Part shown: positions 28,743 to 37,220 of the stretch, piece by piece
How the letters are laid out: every line of letters begins with the position of its first letter
Numbering within the stretch: the stretch's first letter is position 1
Virus record (IMG/VR): IMGVR_UViG_3300022723_000245
Location: 1 to 44,747 of that record
Reading direction: 5' to 3' (one strand)
DNA from: a virus
Length of the DNA: 44,747 nt
Program-made: the position numbers and the translations under genes
Notes under the pieces: generated by a model
Told to the model about the DNA's origin: nothing
Databases searched by the model: none
What the model saw: the letters and a program-made list of their open reading frames with translations, nothing else

Positions 28743-30960
28743 TGACTATATACGATCTTCCTTGTTTATTTTTTACTTTGATCTTATGTGGCAATCTGTC
28801 TTTCATCTCCTTTCTATGAGATATCATGAATACATTGCTTGGTCCGTTTTGTCTGTTAATTAGATCATCAGATATTAAAGTTACTAACTTGTTCATGGTG
28901 AATGGATCGATTTTGCCGTCTACTTCATCAAGAACCATGAAATTAGACTGGCTTCCAAAATTGGCAGTGTGAAGGTCATTTAATGCAAACATTATACTTA
29001 AATCGATGCGTTTGCATTCACCTCCGCTGTGGGTAATATAGCCCCATCTGTCCATTTTAATGCTAAGGAATTCGTCGAACTCTACTCGGTCATCTACCTC
29101 AAAATAGTCAAGATAATATCTTAAATATCTATTGAACTCTGGTATTAATTCACCTATCCAGAATGCTTTGATCTTTTTCTTATTTCGATAAGACTCTTTA
29201 ATATAGTCAATATGTTCTTTTAAAGCCCTCTTCTTGGACTTCTCAGCAGCGAAATTGGTTTTTTCTTCTTCTAGATCTCGAACTTGTTTATGTTGTTCGT
29301 TGATTAAAGAAGTATAAGGATTATCTTTTGCTTTTACTTTTTTAATTGCTTCATTAGCCTTATCTATTGATTTCTTAAATGACTTTTTGGTTTCTGAAAT
29401 GCGCTTATTTAAGTCTTCAATGGCTTTATCAATATTTATAAGATAGTTGTTAGTGGCCCTTGCTTCTGATTTTGTAATTGATGGGACTTGTGGCTCCAAT
29501 AAATCTCCAACTGATTTTTCTAGGTCATTTAACTTGGATTTAGTATCATTGGTTTCTTTTTCAATTTTATCTCTTTTAGAGATTGACTTTTCTATTTCGT
29601 TATTATGGCTTTTAGCTTCTGCTACTGTCATTATTTTAGGCTGTAATGATTCTTCAAGGGAGAGTATGGCACCATCTACTTTAGAAAGTTTATCATTAGC
29701 TTGATTAATATCTTCATTATATTTCTCGATTTTATTGATACTGTCTTTTATGGCTTCCTTTAGCTCTTCTCCATTAATGGGGTTTCGACATTTAGTACAA
29801 GTTGATCCCAAATTCCCGCTACCATCAATGAACTTCTGCTCTATACCTCTTTTGGTTTCGGCCTCTGTGATTATAGATGACAGTTTTCTTTTTAATTCTT
29901 TAAATTTATGGGTCTTTTCGATAGTGTTTTTTCTTTTAACTATTTGTTTTTCAAGGTCGGATATATCAATATAATCACCAATAATGATGGATTCTAAAGA
30001 ATTTTCATTGATTTTAACTAATGATTTTAAATCAGATATCTTCTCTTTTATGTCTGACTGTTCAGATAACTTATTTTCAAATTCAGATAGATCCTTATTG
30101 TATTGTTCCCATTCGTGTTCTATAGACTCTAAATCATACAGCTCTTGATTGTCTTTCTCTATGTTCTTACGATCTACTTGTTGAGAAAGATCTTGTATTT
30201 TGGATTCTGCATCTTTCTTAGTGAATGATAATTCTGATTTAATTTCGGTGATTTCTGATGAGATCTCATCATCAAAAGAAAGAGATTTAGATTCTAGATT
30301 AGATATATGATTTTGGATTCGGTCTATCTCATTTGTTATTCTGGTAATATCAGCATCAATGATTGAGATTTCTTTATCAATTGCGTCGGATTTATTTTTA
30401 GCCGTTTTGACGATGGGCGATAAATCGCCAACACCCATTAATGATTCCATAACTTTGCGAATCTTGGTGTCACCTAATTCTAAAAATCCACTGCTCTTTT
30501 GGCCAAATATGCTGCTGCGAATAAATGTATGGTAATCAATCTTAAAAGTATCGTTAATAAAACTTTGGACCGTCTTAGACGTAGATTTAGTAGCGTCTTC
30601 TCCATCTTTCATTACAATAGTTTCTGTAAGACCATTGTATTTTCTCATTCTAACTATTTCGTAGCCGTCATTGGTTTTAATGCTAACGCGACAGTTTTTT
30701 CCAGTTTGCCAATGAATAACTTTGTCACCTGGATTTTCAAGATTAGTTAGATTGCCGAATAGTCCCCAAGCTATCGCTTCGATTATTGATGACTTGCCAG
30801 CGCCATTGAGTTTTTCATCGCCTTCATCACGGTCTTCATTACCATCAATTTCACCTTCAATAAGACAAGCGCCTTGTAGATTATCAAAGGAGATAGAATT
30901 TTTATAATCTCCATATCCTAGGAAATTGGTCCATATTACTTCTTTGATATCAATCATCAT
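28732..30960 (-). CDS. Recombination nuclease ATPase subunit (gp46 / SbcC / Rad50 family)
   Basis: A 742-aa SMC-type ATPase. The N-terminal Walker A is GAGKSSIIEAIAWGLFG near residue 52, preceded by an acidic insert (DGNEDRDEGDEKLN). Long coiled coils (about 190-370 and 420-600) flank a zinc hook CTKCRNP near 393. The C-terminal half carries the signature THSGGECKRIDLS, Walker B MVLDEVDGKID and a final SHRKEM switch. With gp47/SbcD it resects DNA ends for recombination-dependent replication and double-strand-break repair. Homing of the many endonuclease genes here would use such repair. It overlaps the gp47-like gene by 11 bases. Confidence 0.93.
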   Translation of the reverse strand: MMIDIKEVIWTNFLGYGDYKNSISFDNLQGACLIEGEIDGNEDRDEGDEKLNGAGKSSIIEAIAWGLFGNLTNLENPGDKVIHWQTGKNCRVSIKTNDGYEIVRMRKYNGLTETIVMKDGEDATKSTSKTVQSFINDTFKIDYHTFIRSSIFGQKSSGFLELGDTKIRKVMESLMGVGDLSPIVKTAKNKSDAIDKEISIIDADITRITNEIDRIQNHISNLESKSLSFDDEISSEITEIKSELSFTKKDAESKIQDLSQQVDRKNIEKDNQELYDLESIEHEWEQYNKDLSEFENKLSEQSDIKEKISDLKSLVKINENSLESIIIGDYIDISDLEKQIVKRKNTIEKTHKFKELKRKLSSIITEAETKRGIEQKFIDGSGNLGSTCTKCRNPINGEELKEAIKDSINKIEKYNEDINQANDKLSKVDGAILSLEESLQPKIMTVAEAKSHNNEIEKSISKRDKIEKETNDTKSKLNDLEKSVGDLLEPQVPSITKSEARATNNYLINIDKAIEDLNKRISETKKSFKKSIDKANEAIKKVKAKDNPYTSLINEQHKQVRDLEEEKTNFAAEKSKKRALKEHIDYIKESYRNKKKIKAFWIGELIPEFNRYLRYYLDYFEVDDRVEFDEFLSIKMDRWGYITHSGGECKRIDLSIMFALNDLHTANFGSQSNFMVLDEVDGKIDPFTMNKLVTLISDDLINRQNGPSNVFMISHRKEMKDRLPHKIKVKNKQGRSYIVNDG

Positions 30961-31987
30961 TATACCTTGACTCAGATCTAATTTCTTCGTCTAGCGATAT
31001 TAGCAGATCTTCGCTAAGGTGTTCTGGCTTATCAAATTTTAGCCATGATTTGAAAATGTTATCTGACCTGGTGAAGCCATCAGGTTTTGGATGATTTAGA
31101 TTCTCTTCCTTTGGCTTAACGAACACTACGTTAGAGATGCCAGCTTCCGCTAGCTGCTCTTTAATTTCATCAGCATTATCATCTATATCCAATTCAATTT
31201 TTATACGATCATTGCTAGATGATTTTATGATTTGGTCGATATCTTTGGCAGTTGCTGTTACGAAATCCGGTGGCCGGATATTTTCCGGTATTAATTTGAA
31301 TAAGTCTATAAACACTTGCTTGTCTGAGATAGTATCATAGATGATAAAACCGTGTTCTACTAAGCCCTCATCAAATCGAAATGGTATCGGACTTCCAGTA
31401 TACCAAGATTTTGACCCTACCTTTTGGTGATTATGAAAATGACCAGCAAATACCTTGTTAAATTTAGTATTTTCAAATGATACTACATTCCAGTTAGGAA
31501 TTAAGAAGCAAGCGTTCATCTTGGCAGATGCTATGCCGATATGTGTAATCAATATGTCGTCTTTGTTTGCTAGCTTATTAACATCTTTTATAACTTTCAT
31601 ATAAAAGGGTTCATGTTCTATGAACGGTACCACCCAAAATCTACGTCCATCAAGCTCAAAATTGGATACCGTATCAACATAGGTGATTTGTTTAGAAAAT
31701 GGCTTAATAGCATTGATCTGCCATTTGTGGCGATAAAACATGTCATGGTTGCCGACTATTCCGATCATGTGTATTCCGGCGCTATTCATCTCATCGAAAA
31801 GTTCTGAGATGGTATTGCTAACATCGTGGGTTAACGACTCGCGATCGTGAGCTAAGTCGCCTGCTAATATGATTACTTTAATTTCGTGTTTAATGCAGAA
31901 TCTTATCATGCATCTAAATGCATTAGCCAAGTCACCTAGTCTGCCAGGATACCCAAAGTGCCAGTCAGCTGTTATAACAACTTTCAT
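30950..31987 (-). CDS. Recombination nuclease subunit (gp47 / SbcD / Mre11 family)
   Basis: A 345-aa metallophosphoesterase. All five motifs are in order: TADWHFG (residue 6), LAGDLAHDR (about 42), IVGNHDMFYRHK (about 76), ITHIGIAS (about 146) and FAGHFHNHQ (about 181). These residues bind two manganese ions for exo- and endonuclease activity. The C-terminal region contains a capping domain. It is directly upstream of and overlapping with the ATPase subunit, the usual order in T4-like phages. It starts immediately after the stop of the 31988 gene. Confidence 0.93.
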   Translation of the reverse strand: MKVVITADWHFGYPGRLGDLANAFRCMIRFCIKHEIKVIILAGDLAHDRESLTHDVSNTISELFDEMNSAGIHMIGIVGNHDMFYRHKWQINAIKPFSKQITYVDTVSNFELDGRRFWVVPFIEHEPFYMKVIKDVNKLANKDDILITHIGIASAKMNACFLIPNWNVVSFENTKFNKVFAGHFHNHQKVGSKSWYTGSPIPFRFDEGLVEHGFIIYDTISDKQVFIDLFKLIPENIRPPDFVTATAKDIDQIIKSSSNDRIKIELDIDDNADEIKEQLAEAGISNVVFVKPKEENLNHPKPDGFTRSDNIFKSWLKFDKPEHLSEDLLISLDEEIRSESRYNDD

Positions 31988-32707
31988 CTAATTTAAAATA
32001 CAAGAGGAGCAAGCTGCTGTAATATCCGCACGTGGAAATATTGACATGTTACCACAGCTAAAAACCTTTATCTTGTGATTAATTAAAAATTTATTGATAT
32101 TTTGGATATGCTGGTAGGCCCTGCTATCAGTTTTCATGTCAGCAGCAATATAGATTTCTCTATATCCTAAGATGATTGCTAATTGTAAAGCGGACATAAC
32201 ATGGCTTTCTTTGGACCCATCATTCCAGATGGTTTCTTCTTGTAAAAAGAAAGCTGGATTAAAAGATGAATGCCTGCGATAATAAAAACAGTTTGGACTG
32301 TGACTTATATATTTCTCGTCTTTTCTTTTTTGTCTTGCCATTTGCAGTGGAAGCAATTTTAAAATTGATTGATTATTCCAATATTTTAGATCGTACCCGC
32401 AGTCGTCTGGAGTCCAGATTTTACAAGGATACTCGGTGATTGCCTCTCCCACAGCCCATACATGAACATTATTTAGGTCAATGCTGGTTTTAAAACTTTT
32501 GTCAGTTATTAATACGGAGGAGCCCCTTGCTGAATCTTCCAGTCTAACATTGTGCCCATCAGCAGTGAACAAGACAGGATTTGATGATCTGCCAATCTGC
32601 CAACCTGCATTGGCCTCTCTGCCCCATTCAACAGTTTGAAAGTCTGCCTTAAGCGTTGACGTTCCAGGCTTAGCGTTATAAAGATTGTGGTCTGGTATTT
32701 TAGTCAT
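31988..32707 (-). CDS. DUF115-like protein (239 aa)
   Basis: The last third has SHVMSALQLAIILGYREIYI followed by AADM, the same strand-helix-strand pattern as the 25776 protein (NIQTALWMNYDKIFIFGVDM). A tryptophan-rich stretch (WGREANAGWQIGRSSNPVLF) near the N-terminus has no assigned role, and two further Cys sit at the very end (ACSSC). Family assignment is tentative. Position at the head of the gp47/gp46 operon, 27 bp from the divergent helicase, may be incidental. An enzyme acting on glycans or nucleotides is possible. Confidence 0.45.
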   Translation of the reverse strand: MTKIPDHNLYNAKPGTSTLKADFQTVEWGREANAGWQIGRSSNPVLFTADGHNVRLEDSARGSSVLITDKSFKTSIDLNNVHVWAVGEAITEYPCKIWTPDDCGYDLKYWNNQSILKLLPLQMARQKRKDEKYISHSPNCFYYRRHSSFNPAFFLQEETIWNDGSKESHVMSALQLAIILGYREIYIAADMKTDSRAYQHIQNINKFLINHKIKVFSCGNMSIFPRADITAACSSCILN

Positions 32708-32734
32708 ATGTTATATACACAACATGGAGTTTAA

Positions 32735-34363
32735 ATGTATAACTGGCAAGAGTGCTTTCCATATCCTGAGTTTAGAAACAATCAGGCCGAAACAATTGAT
32801 AACATATTAAAGCAATCTGGTGACAAGAAATATGTTATCATTGAAGCTCCAACCGGTAGCGGCAAATCAGCAATTGGCTATACTGTTGGAACTTATCTCA
32901 ATGATTATTATTATATTACAGCTCAGAAAATTTTGCAGTCACAGTTATCAGCAGATTTTGGTGAAGATGGTGTATGGGCTGATGAGCCAATGGTAGAATT
33001 AAAGGGCAGAAATGCTTATGAGTGCATATTCTATAAGAAGGCTACAACCCAAGGTGGCTTAGAGACTACCAAAGAAAAGATGGATGAGTACCGTAGGAAA
33101 GCTGAGGAATACATTGATTGTTCAGTAGGGGAATGCAAAAAACACCGGAAATCGAAATTTAAATATTGCGAAAAAGAATGTCCGTATTATATCCAATTTA
33201 ACGCGGCCACCAGAGCACGAGCTGTTTTAATGAATTTTCACAGTTTTTTATTTCAGACTGAGTTTGTTAAGACAAAATGGCCTAAAAAAGAGCTTTTAAT
33301 TATCGATGAGGCTCATAATGCTGAGCAAGTATTAATGGATTTTATCAGTTTTTCTTTCGCTGATTTAAGTTACGATTTCAAGATTCCTAAATTGGACACT
33401 GCTGAAGAATACTATATGTTTTTTGAAGATATTGAATTAAGTGAGATAATTGATAGTAATTTAAGAGAAGTTATTCAAGAAGGTGACACTAAAAAAGAAG
33501 AATATTGGATCCAACAACGAACTAAATATAAGCAATTTGCTCAATCAATTTCATCTCATGAGTGGATCCCCAGATGGGAAGAAAAAGAGATTTCTAAAGG
33601 TGGTAAGAAGTATCGAGTTGTAGAACTAAAACCGCTTTATATTAGTGATTTTGCGTATAGCTTGTTATTTTGCAAGGCAGAAAAAGTGTTATTAATGAGT
33701 GCTACTATTCTTGATGTTAATATTATGTGCCGGTCGTTGGGTATTCCAAGATCCCAAGTGTACGCAAAAAGGTTAGGCAGCGATTTTCCAGTTGAAAATA
33801 GGCCAATTTATTATCAACCATGCGGTAGCATGTCGTTTAAAACCAAAAATGCTACCCTACCCAGAATAATGAAAGAAATCGAGAAGTTGATTGAAAAGCA
33901 TAGTGATGAGCGAGGTATAATTCATACACATAATTTTGAAATAGCAAAATACATTCAAACTAACGGTAGTAGAGATTTAAAACATCGCATATTTATGCAA
34001 ACTGAGTATAGTTCTAAAGATATTATGCTAGAACAACACGCTAAGAGCGATAACGGTATTATTATCGCTCCAGCAATGCATGAAGGATTAGATTTAAAAA
34101 ATGACTTAGCTCGTTTTCAAATCATCTGCAAAGTGCCATATCCAGGCATTGGGGATAATCCTCAATTGAAAATGCGTATGGATATCGATAATAATTACTA
34201 TCAATACTTAACAGCTCTGAAATTAGTTCAGTCTTATGGTAGAGCGATTAGATCCAACAAAGATTGGGCTAAAACCTATATCTTAGATGAAAATTTTAGG
34301 ACCTTTTATGAAAGATCAGCAAGAATGCTTCCTTCTTGGTTTAAGGAAGCAATTATCTGGTAG
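32735..34363 (+). CDS. DinG/XPD-family superfamily 2 DNA helicase
   Basis: A 542-aa helicase. Walker A is IIEAPTGSGKSAIGYTVGTY near residue 35, preceded by a Q-motif-like FRNNQAETID. Four Cys (CIFYKK, CSVGEC, KYCEKECPYY, about 98-152) fit the iron-sulfur cluster of XPD/DinG enzymes. LLIIDEAHNAEQ is the DEAH box, VLLMSATI is motif III, and VQSYGRAIRSNKDWAKTYIL gives motif VI. These 5'-3' helicases clear R-loops and forks. The gene is plus-strand between two minus-strand blocks, starts after GGAG and ends overlapping the convergent 34353 gene by 11 bases. Confidence 0.9.
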   Translation: MYNWQECFPYPEFRNNQAETIDNILKQSGDKKYVIIEAPTGSGKSAIGYTVGTYLNDYYYITAQKILQSQLSADFGEDGVWADEPMVELKGRNAYECIFYKKATTQGGLETTKEKMDEYRRKAEEYIDCSVGECKKHRKSKFKYCEKECPYYIQFNAATRARAVLMNFHSFLFQTEFVKTKWPKKELLIIDEAHNAEQVLMDFISFSFADLSYDFKIPKLDTAEEYYMFFEDIELSEIIDSNLREVIQEGDTKKEEYWIQQRTKYKQFAQSISSHEWIPRWEEKEISKGGKKYRVVELKPLYISDFAYSLLFCKAEKVLLMSATILDVNIMCRSLGIPRSQVYAKRLGSDFPVENRPIYYQPCGSMSFKTKNATLPRIMKEIEKLIEKHSDERGIIHTHNFEIAKYIQTNGSRDLKHRIFMQTEYSSKDIMLEQHAKSDNGIIIAPAMHEGLDLKNDLARFQIICKVPYPGIGDNPQLKMRMDIDNNYYQYLTALKLVQSYGRAIRSNKDWAKTYILDENFRTFYERSARMLPSWFKEAIIW

Positions 34364-35264
34364 AAGGGCGGTCCTGCTCGACGCCGACAGCATCACCATA
34401 TGGGGCTAGACCATCAAGCCAGTGTTTATCTGACTTGCTCAATTTTTTTGGCCCAGAAGCAGTTTTCTTTATAAATTGGACTAAGCATTCTGCAACACGG
34501 TTGCTTATTTCAATATCTGGATTCGTTGCAGACCCGACAAACATGTAATCTTCAAAAATCTTAGTGTTTTTAGGCTTGTTGTTCTCCCCGATTGCACATA
34601 ATATCACTCTCTTGTTGTTGGTCTGAGCGATAGTCATGCCTAGCCTGTTAAAATCCTCTTCTAAATAATATAATGAAGAGTAATCAGGACACATTTTAAT
34701 TTTATTTACAATATCTTCTACGTCATCTTCATTGGCCTCTTCTATTATCCTGCTTTCAGAGGGGCTTTCTGCCAATATGTCAGTATTTCTAAACCATAAG
34801 TGGGCATTTTCGCAAGTGACTGGAGCACCTGGATGACGCCATGTGCTAATGGCGTGCTTGCCACATTTTGGGCATGGGCCAGCATCATAGGGATCTTCAA
34901 TTTTACTTTCTGATAAGACCCTTGGTATTTTTTGTTCTTTTAATACTGGTTCAGAATCTTGTTCATCGTTGTATTCTTCAATTTTGTGTGGCTTTAATGG
35001 CTTAATATAATGCCCGTGTGGATACAATATATCTCTTATTCTAGCTTGATTGTCGTTGTATTCTTGTGATTCCACAATTGTTAGTACTGTATCTTCAACA
35101 GAATCGCACAGTTCGACATTATGAGCTTTACAAGCATCTTCTATGAATTTCTTTTTAGCCCCTTCAATGAAATAATCTTCTGACTTAAGATCGGTCCCGG
35201 CAACCCTATTGATTGCCGGTACAGATTTGCACTTCAATATTTCTTCTAAGACTTTAAGGTCCAT
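34353..35264 (-). CDS. Zinc-ribbon protein of unknown function (303 aa)
   Basis: Residues 1-90 are helical and acidic. A zinc ribbon CPKCGKHA ... CENAHLWF lies near 131-155. The C-terminal third is alpha/beta (RVILCAIGENNKPKNTKIFE; RVAECLVQFIKKTA). No enzyme motif is recognised. It is encoded between the helicase and the RNase H-like gene, in a replication block, suggesting a replication or transcription accessory role. Confidence 0.55.
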   Translation of the reverse strand: MDLKVLEEILKCKSVPAINRVAGTDLKSEDYFIEGAKKKFIEDACKAHNVELCDSVEDTVLTIVESQEYNDNQARIRDILYPHGHYIKPLKPHKIEEYNDEQDSEPVLKEQKIPRVLSESKIEDPYDAGPCPKCGKHAISTWRHPGAPVTCENAHLWFRNTDILAESPSESRIIEEANEDDVEDIVNKIKMCPDYSSLYYLEEDFNRLGMTIAQTNNKRVILCAIGENNKPKNTKIFEDYMFVGSATNPDIEISNRVAECLVQFIKKTASGPKKLSKSDKHWLDGLAPYGDAVGVEQDRPSTR

Positions 35265-35277
35265 GATTTAGATTTGA

Positions 35278-35703
35278 TTATTTTCTTTCATCGACCGGGC
35301 TATCTTTGACAGCTGATTCAACTAAGTTCTTGCAATGATTAGAATTGTCATTGCCTTTACCGTCAACAACTTCTACATCACGGCCTTCCATTAGTGATCT
35401 AATTTCCGTAATTAGTTCCTTATTAGCTTTAGGGTTCATTTTGTAATACCCATCATCATCTTTTGCAAGCATATCACGTGCATATTTACTACGAAGATAT
35501 AGTTTTATTGGGAACTCTTTATAATACTCCGCAATGCTAAGCATTCCAAATTTTATGGATTGTAAGACAGATTGGTTAGCGCTGTATTCACCTATGGAAA
35601 ATGATCGTTCCCATTTATGATTTAGTGATATTAATATCACTGCAAATCCAGATCCCTGGTTGCGGAAAGCAGCACCATCTGCGTAGATTTCTAAATGATT
35701 CAT
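35278..35703 (-). CDS. RNase H-fold protein with degenerate active site
   Basis: A 141-aa protein that follows the RNase HI fold: LEIYADGAAFRNQGSGFAVI (first strand, Asp kept), SANQSVLQSIKFGML (helix where Glu is expected but absent), IKLYLRSKYARDML (strand where 'TDS' is replaced by 'LRS') and VVDGKGNDNSNHCKNLVESA (last helix, where the Asp is Asn). Three of four metal-binding residues are therefore lost. It may bind RNA-DNA hybrids without cutting. It begins 8 bases after the polymerase N-terminal piece, with GTAAATAGTACTATG before the start. Confidence 0.6.
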   Translation of the reverse strand: MNHLEIYADGAAFRNQGSGFAVILISLNHKWERSFSIGEYSANQSVLQSIKFGMLSIAEYYKEFPIKLYLRSKYARDMLAKDDDGYYKMNPKANKELITEIRSLMEGRDVEVVDGKGNDNSNHCKNLVESAVKDSPVDERK

Positions 35704-35711
35704 AGTACTAT

Positions 35712-37220
35712 TTACATCTTCACTTTTAGCATGTAACCACCACGGCTTGGTGACAAAAATCTATCGAATGATAAGCCGAATTTTATTGGGTCCATGCTAG
35801 TAATGCCCAATAGAAAGCAAACTAATGAGCCGCCAGCTGATCCGCGTGCTGGCCCAGTTTGACAATTGAGCTTATGGCTGTGTTGTACTAAATCTTGCAT
35901 AATTAGAAAATATGATGCAAACCCTTTTTCTATAAATCTATTAAGTTCAATAGTGGTTTGTTCCAAGTAAGTGACCATTTTACCATCAACTTCATATTTA
36001 TTTTGGTTAGTGTGCAAGCAATGTCGTTTTAGGGCATTGTAAGTTCTGGCCTTTAAGATTCTGTCAGAATCATCAATTTCCGGCAATTTAGGCGAGGTAT
36101 CAGCGTTGAAAGCATTGCATTTGTTTGCTACTTCTAGTGATCGATCACAAGCTAGTTCGAATTTGTGCTCGTCAAGAGCCCTATCATATAGACAAGTATG
36201 GTAGGTCCCACGCAGTTCGCTCCTGGTTTTAAAGTAAAGTTCTGAACTGTAGTCTTTAATTCTTCTGATGGTTGTGTTTCTGCCAATTGCTATCATTGCG
36301 CGATAAAGTTTTTCATGTTGTCTTTTAATATGACGAACATCATTCGATACTACTGTTTGGAGTTTTATTCCATGCTCTTGTTCATATCTATTAATTAGGG
36401 TGGATTGAGTCATTAAGCGATCTAGGTCTGAACCCCATACGCTATCTTGGCAACGTAGCACCTGTTCAATGTAAAAATCCTCACCGAATTTGTTGTGGAA
36501 CCAATCTAGATAATCATAGGCGCACAAAGCGCCATACTCTGGATTTTCAATGCCACCAACATAGCCAAATTCTATGAACCGATCAAGTAAACTTCCAGTC
36601 ATTATGATGATATTGCCATTAGCATACCGTTCTAAAATTTCTCTAGTCACTTTTGGGACGTAATAATAGCCGTTTTTCCAAGATTCAGCGTTGATATTGA
36701 CTAAATCTTTATATCCTTGCTCGTTTTTGGCTAATATGGTGATTTGTGGAGTCCTAAAAGGTCTGCAGGCTAATAATAGTGCAGGATGATTTTTGGGATC
36801 ATCGTTTTCATTATCGATCATTTTGCGTCTAACTGTTTCGTAGTCGCTAAAATATACAGACATGCCTACGATATACTTTAGGCCAGTTTCTTTAGCGGCT
36901 ATGTAGCAGTCTGGCACACTGGACATATAGCCAGTTTCAGTAATAGCCAATCCAGACATATTATGGTTTATGGCTTCGTGAAATAAGTCTTCAGGATTAT
37001 CAACCCCGTTTAGGATGCTAAATTTACTGTGAACATTGAGATGGAAAAATTCGCCAACTCCAAAGTTCTGATCACATTCTTCTCTAGTTAAAGATAAAGA
37101 CCTTCTAGTGATTTGTCTTCTGTAATATTTAGATAGCGTTTTTTCTTTATAGGCTTGCTTAACGGATTTCTCATCAGATTGAATCCGATAATCACCTATG
37201 TTGTAGTCTTTAAGATTCAT
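35712..37220 (-). CDS. dnaE: DNA polymerase III alpha, N-terminal piece
   Basis: About 502 aa from the ATG at 37220 (MNLKDYNIGDYRI), which overlaps the upstream endonuclease stop. An in-frame ATG at 37265 would overlap it by 56 bases. A PHP domain begins FFHLNVHSKFSILNGV; metal ligands are altered (HLNVH for HLHVH, ITETGY for ITDHGN), so PHP metal activity is unlikely. RFIEKGFASYFLIMQDLV, GPARGSAGGSLVCFLLGITS and MDPIKFGLSFDRFLSPSRGG form the palm start with the GRGSxxGS nucleotide loop. The frame ends GGYMLKVKM, a few residues before the catalytic DxDxDF, which is encoded 16 kb away. No intein is visible at this end. Proofreading comes from the separate exonuclease at 38684. Confidence 0.88.
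   Translation of the reverse strand: MNLKDYNIGDYRIQSDEKSVKQAYKEKTLSKYYRRQITRRSLSLTREECDQNFGVGEFFHLNVHSKFSILNGVDNPEDLFHEAINHNMSGLAITETGYMSSVPDCYIAAKETGLKYIVGMSVYFSDYETVRRKMIDNENDDPKNHPALLLACRPFRTPQITILAKNEQGYKDLVNINAESWKNGYYYVPKVTREILERYANGNIIIMTGSLLDRFIEFGYVGGIENPEYGALCAYDYLDWFHNKFGEDFYIEQVLRCQDSVWGSDLDRLMTQSTLINRYEQEHGIKLQTVVSNDVRHIKRQHEKLYRAMIAIGRNTTIRRIKDYSSELYFKTRSELRGTYHTCLYDRALDEHKFELACDRSLEVANKCNAFNADTSPKLPEIDDSDRILKARTYNALKRHCLHTNQNKYEVDGKMVTYLEQTTIELNRFIEKGFASYFLIMQDLVQHSHKLNCQTGPARGSAGGSLVCFLLGITSMDPIKFGLSFDRFLSPSRGGYMLKVKM

Noticed and set aside
35712-35740. Intein at the end of the polymerase N piece
   Set aside because: The frame ends GGYMLKVKM with no block A or B sequence, so the break carries no visible intein half.
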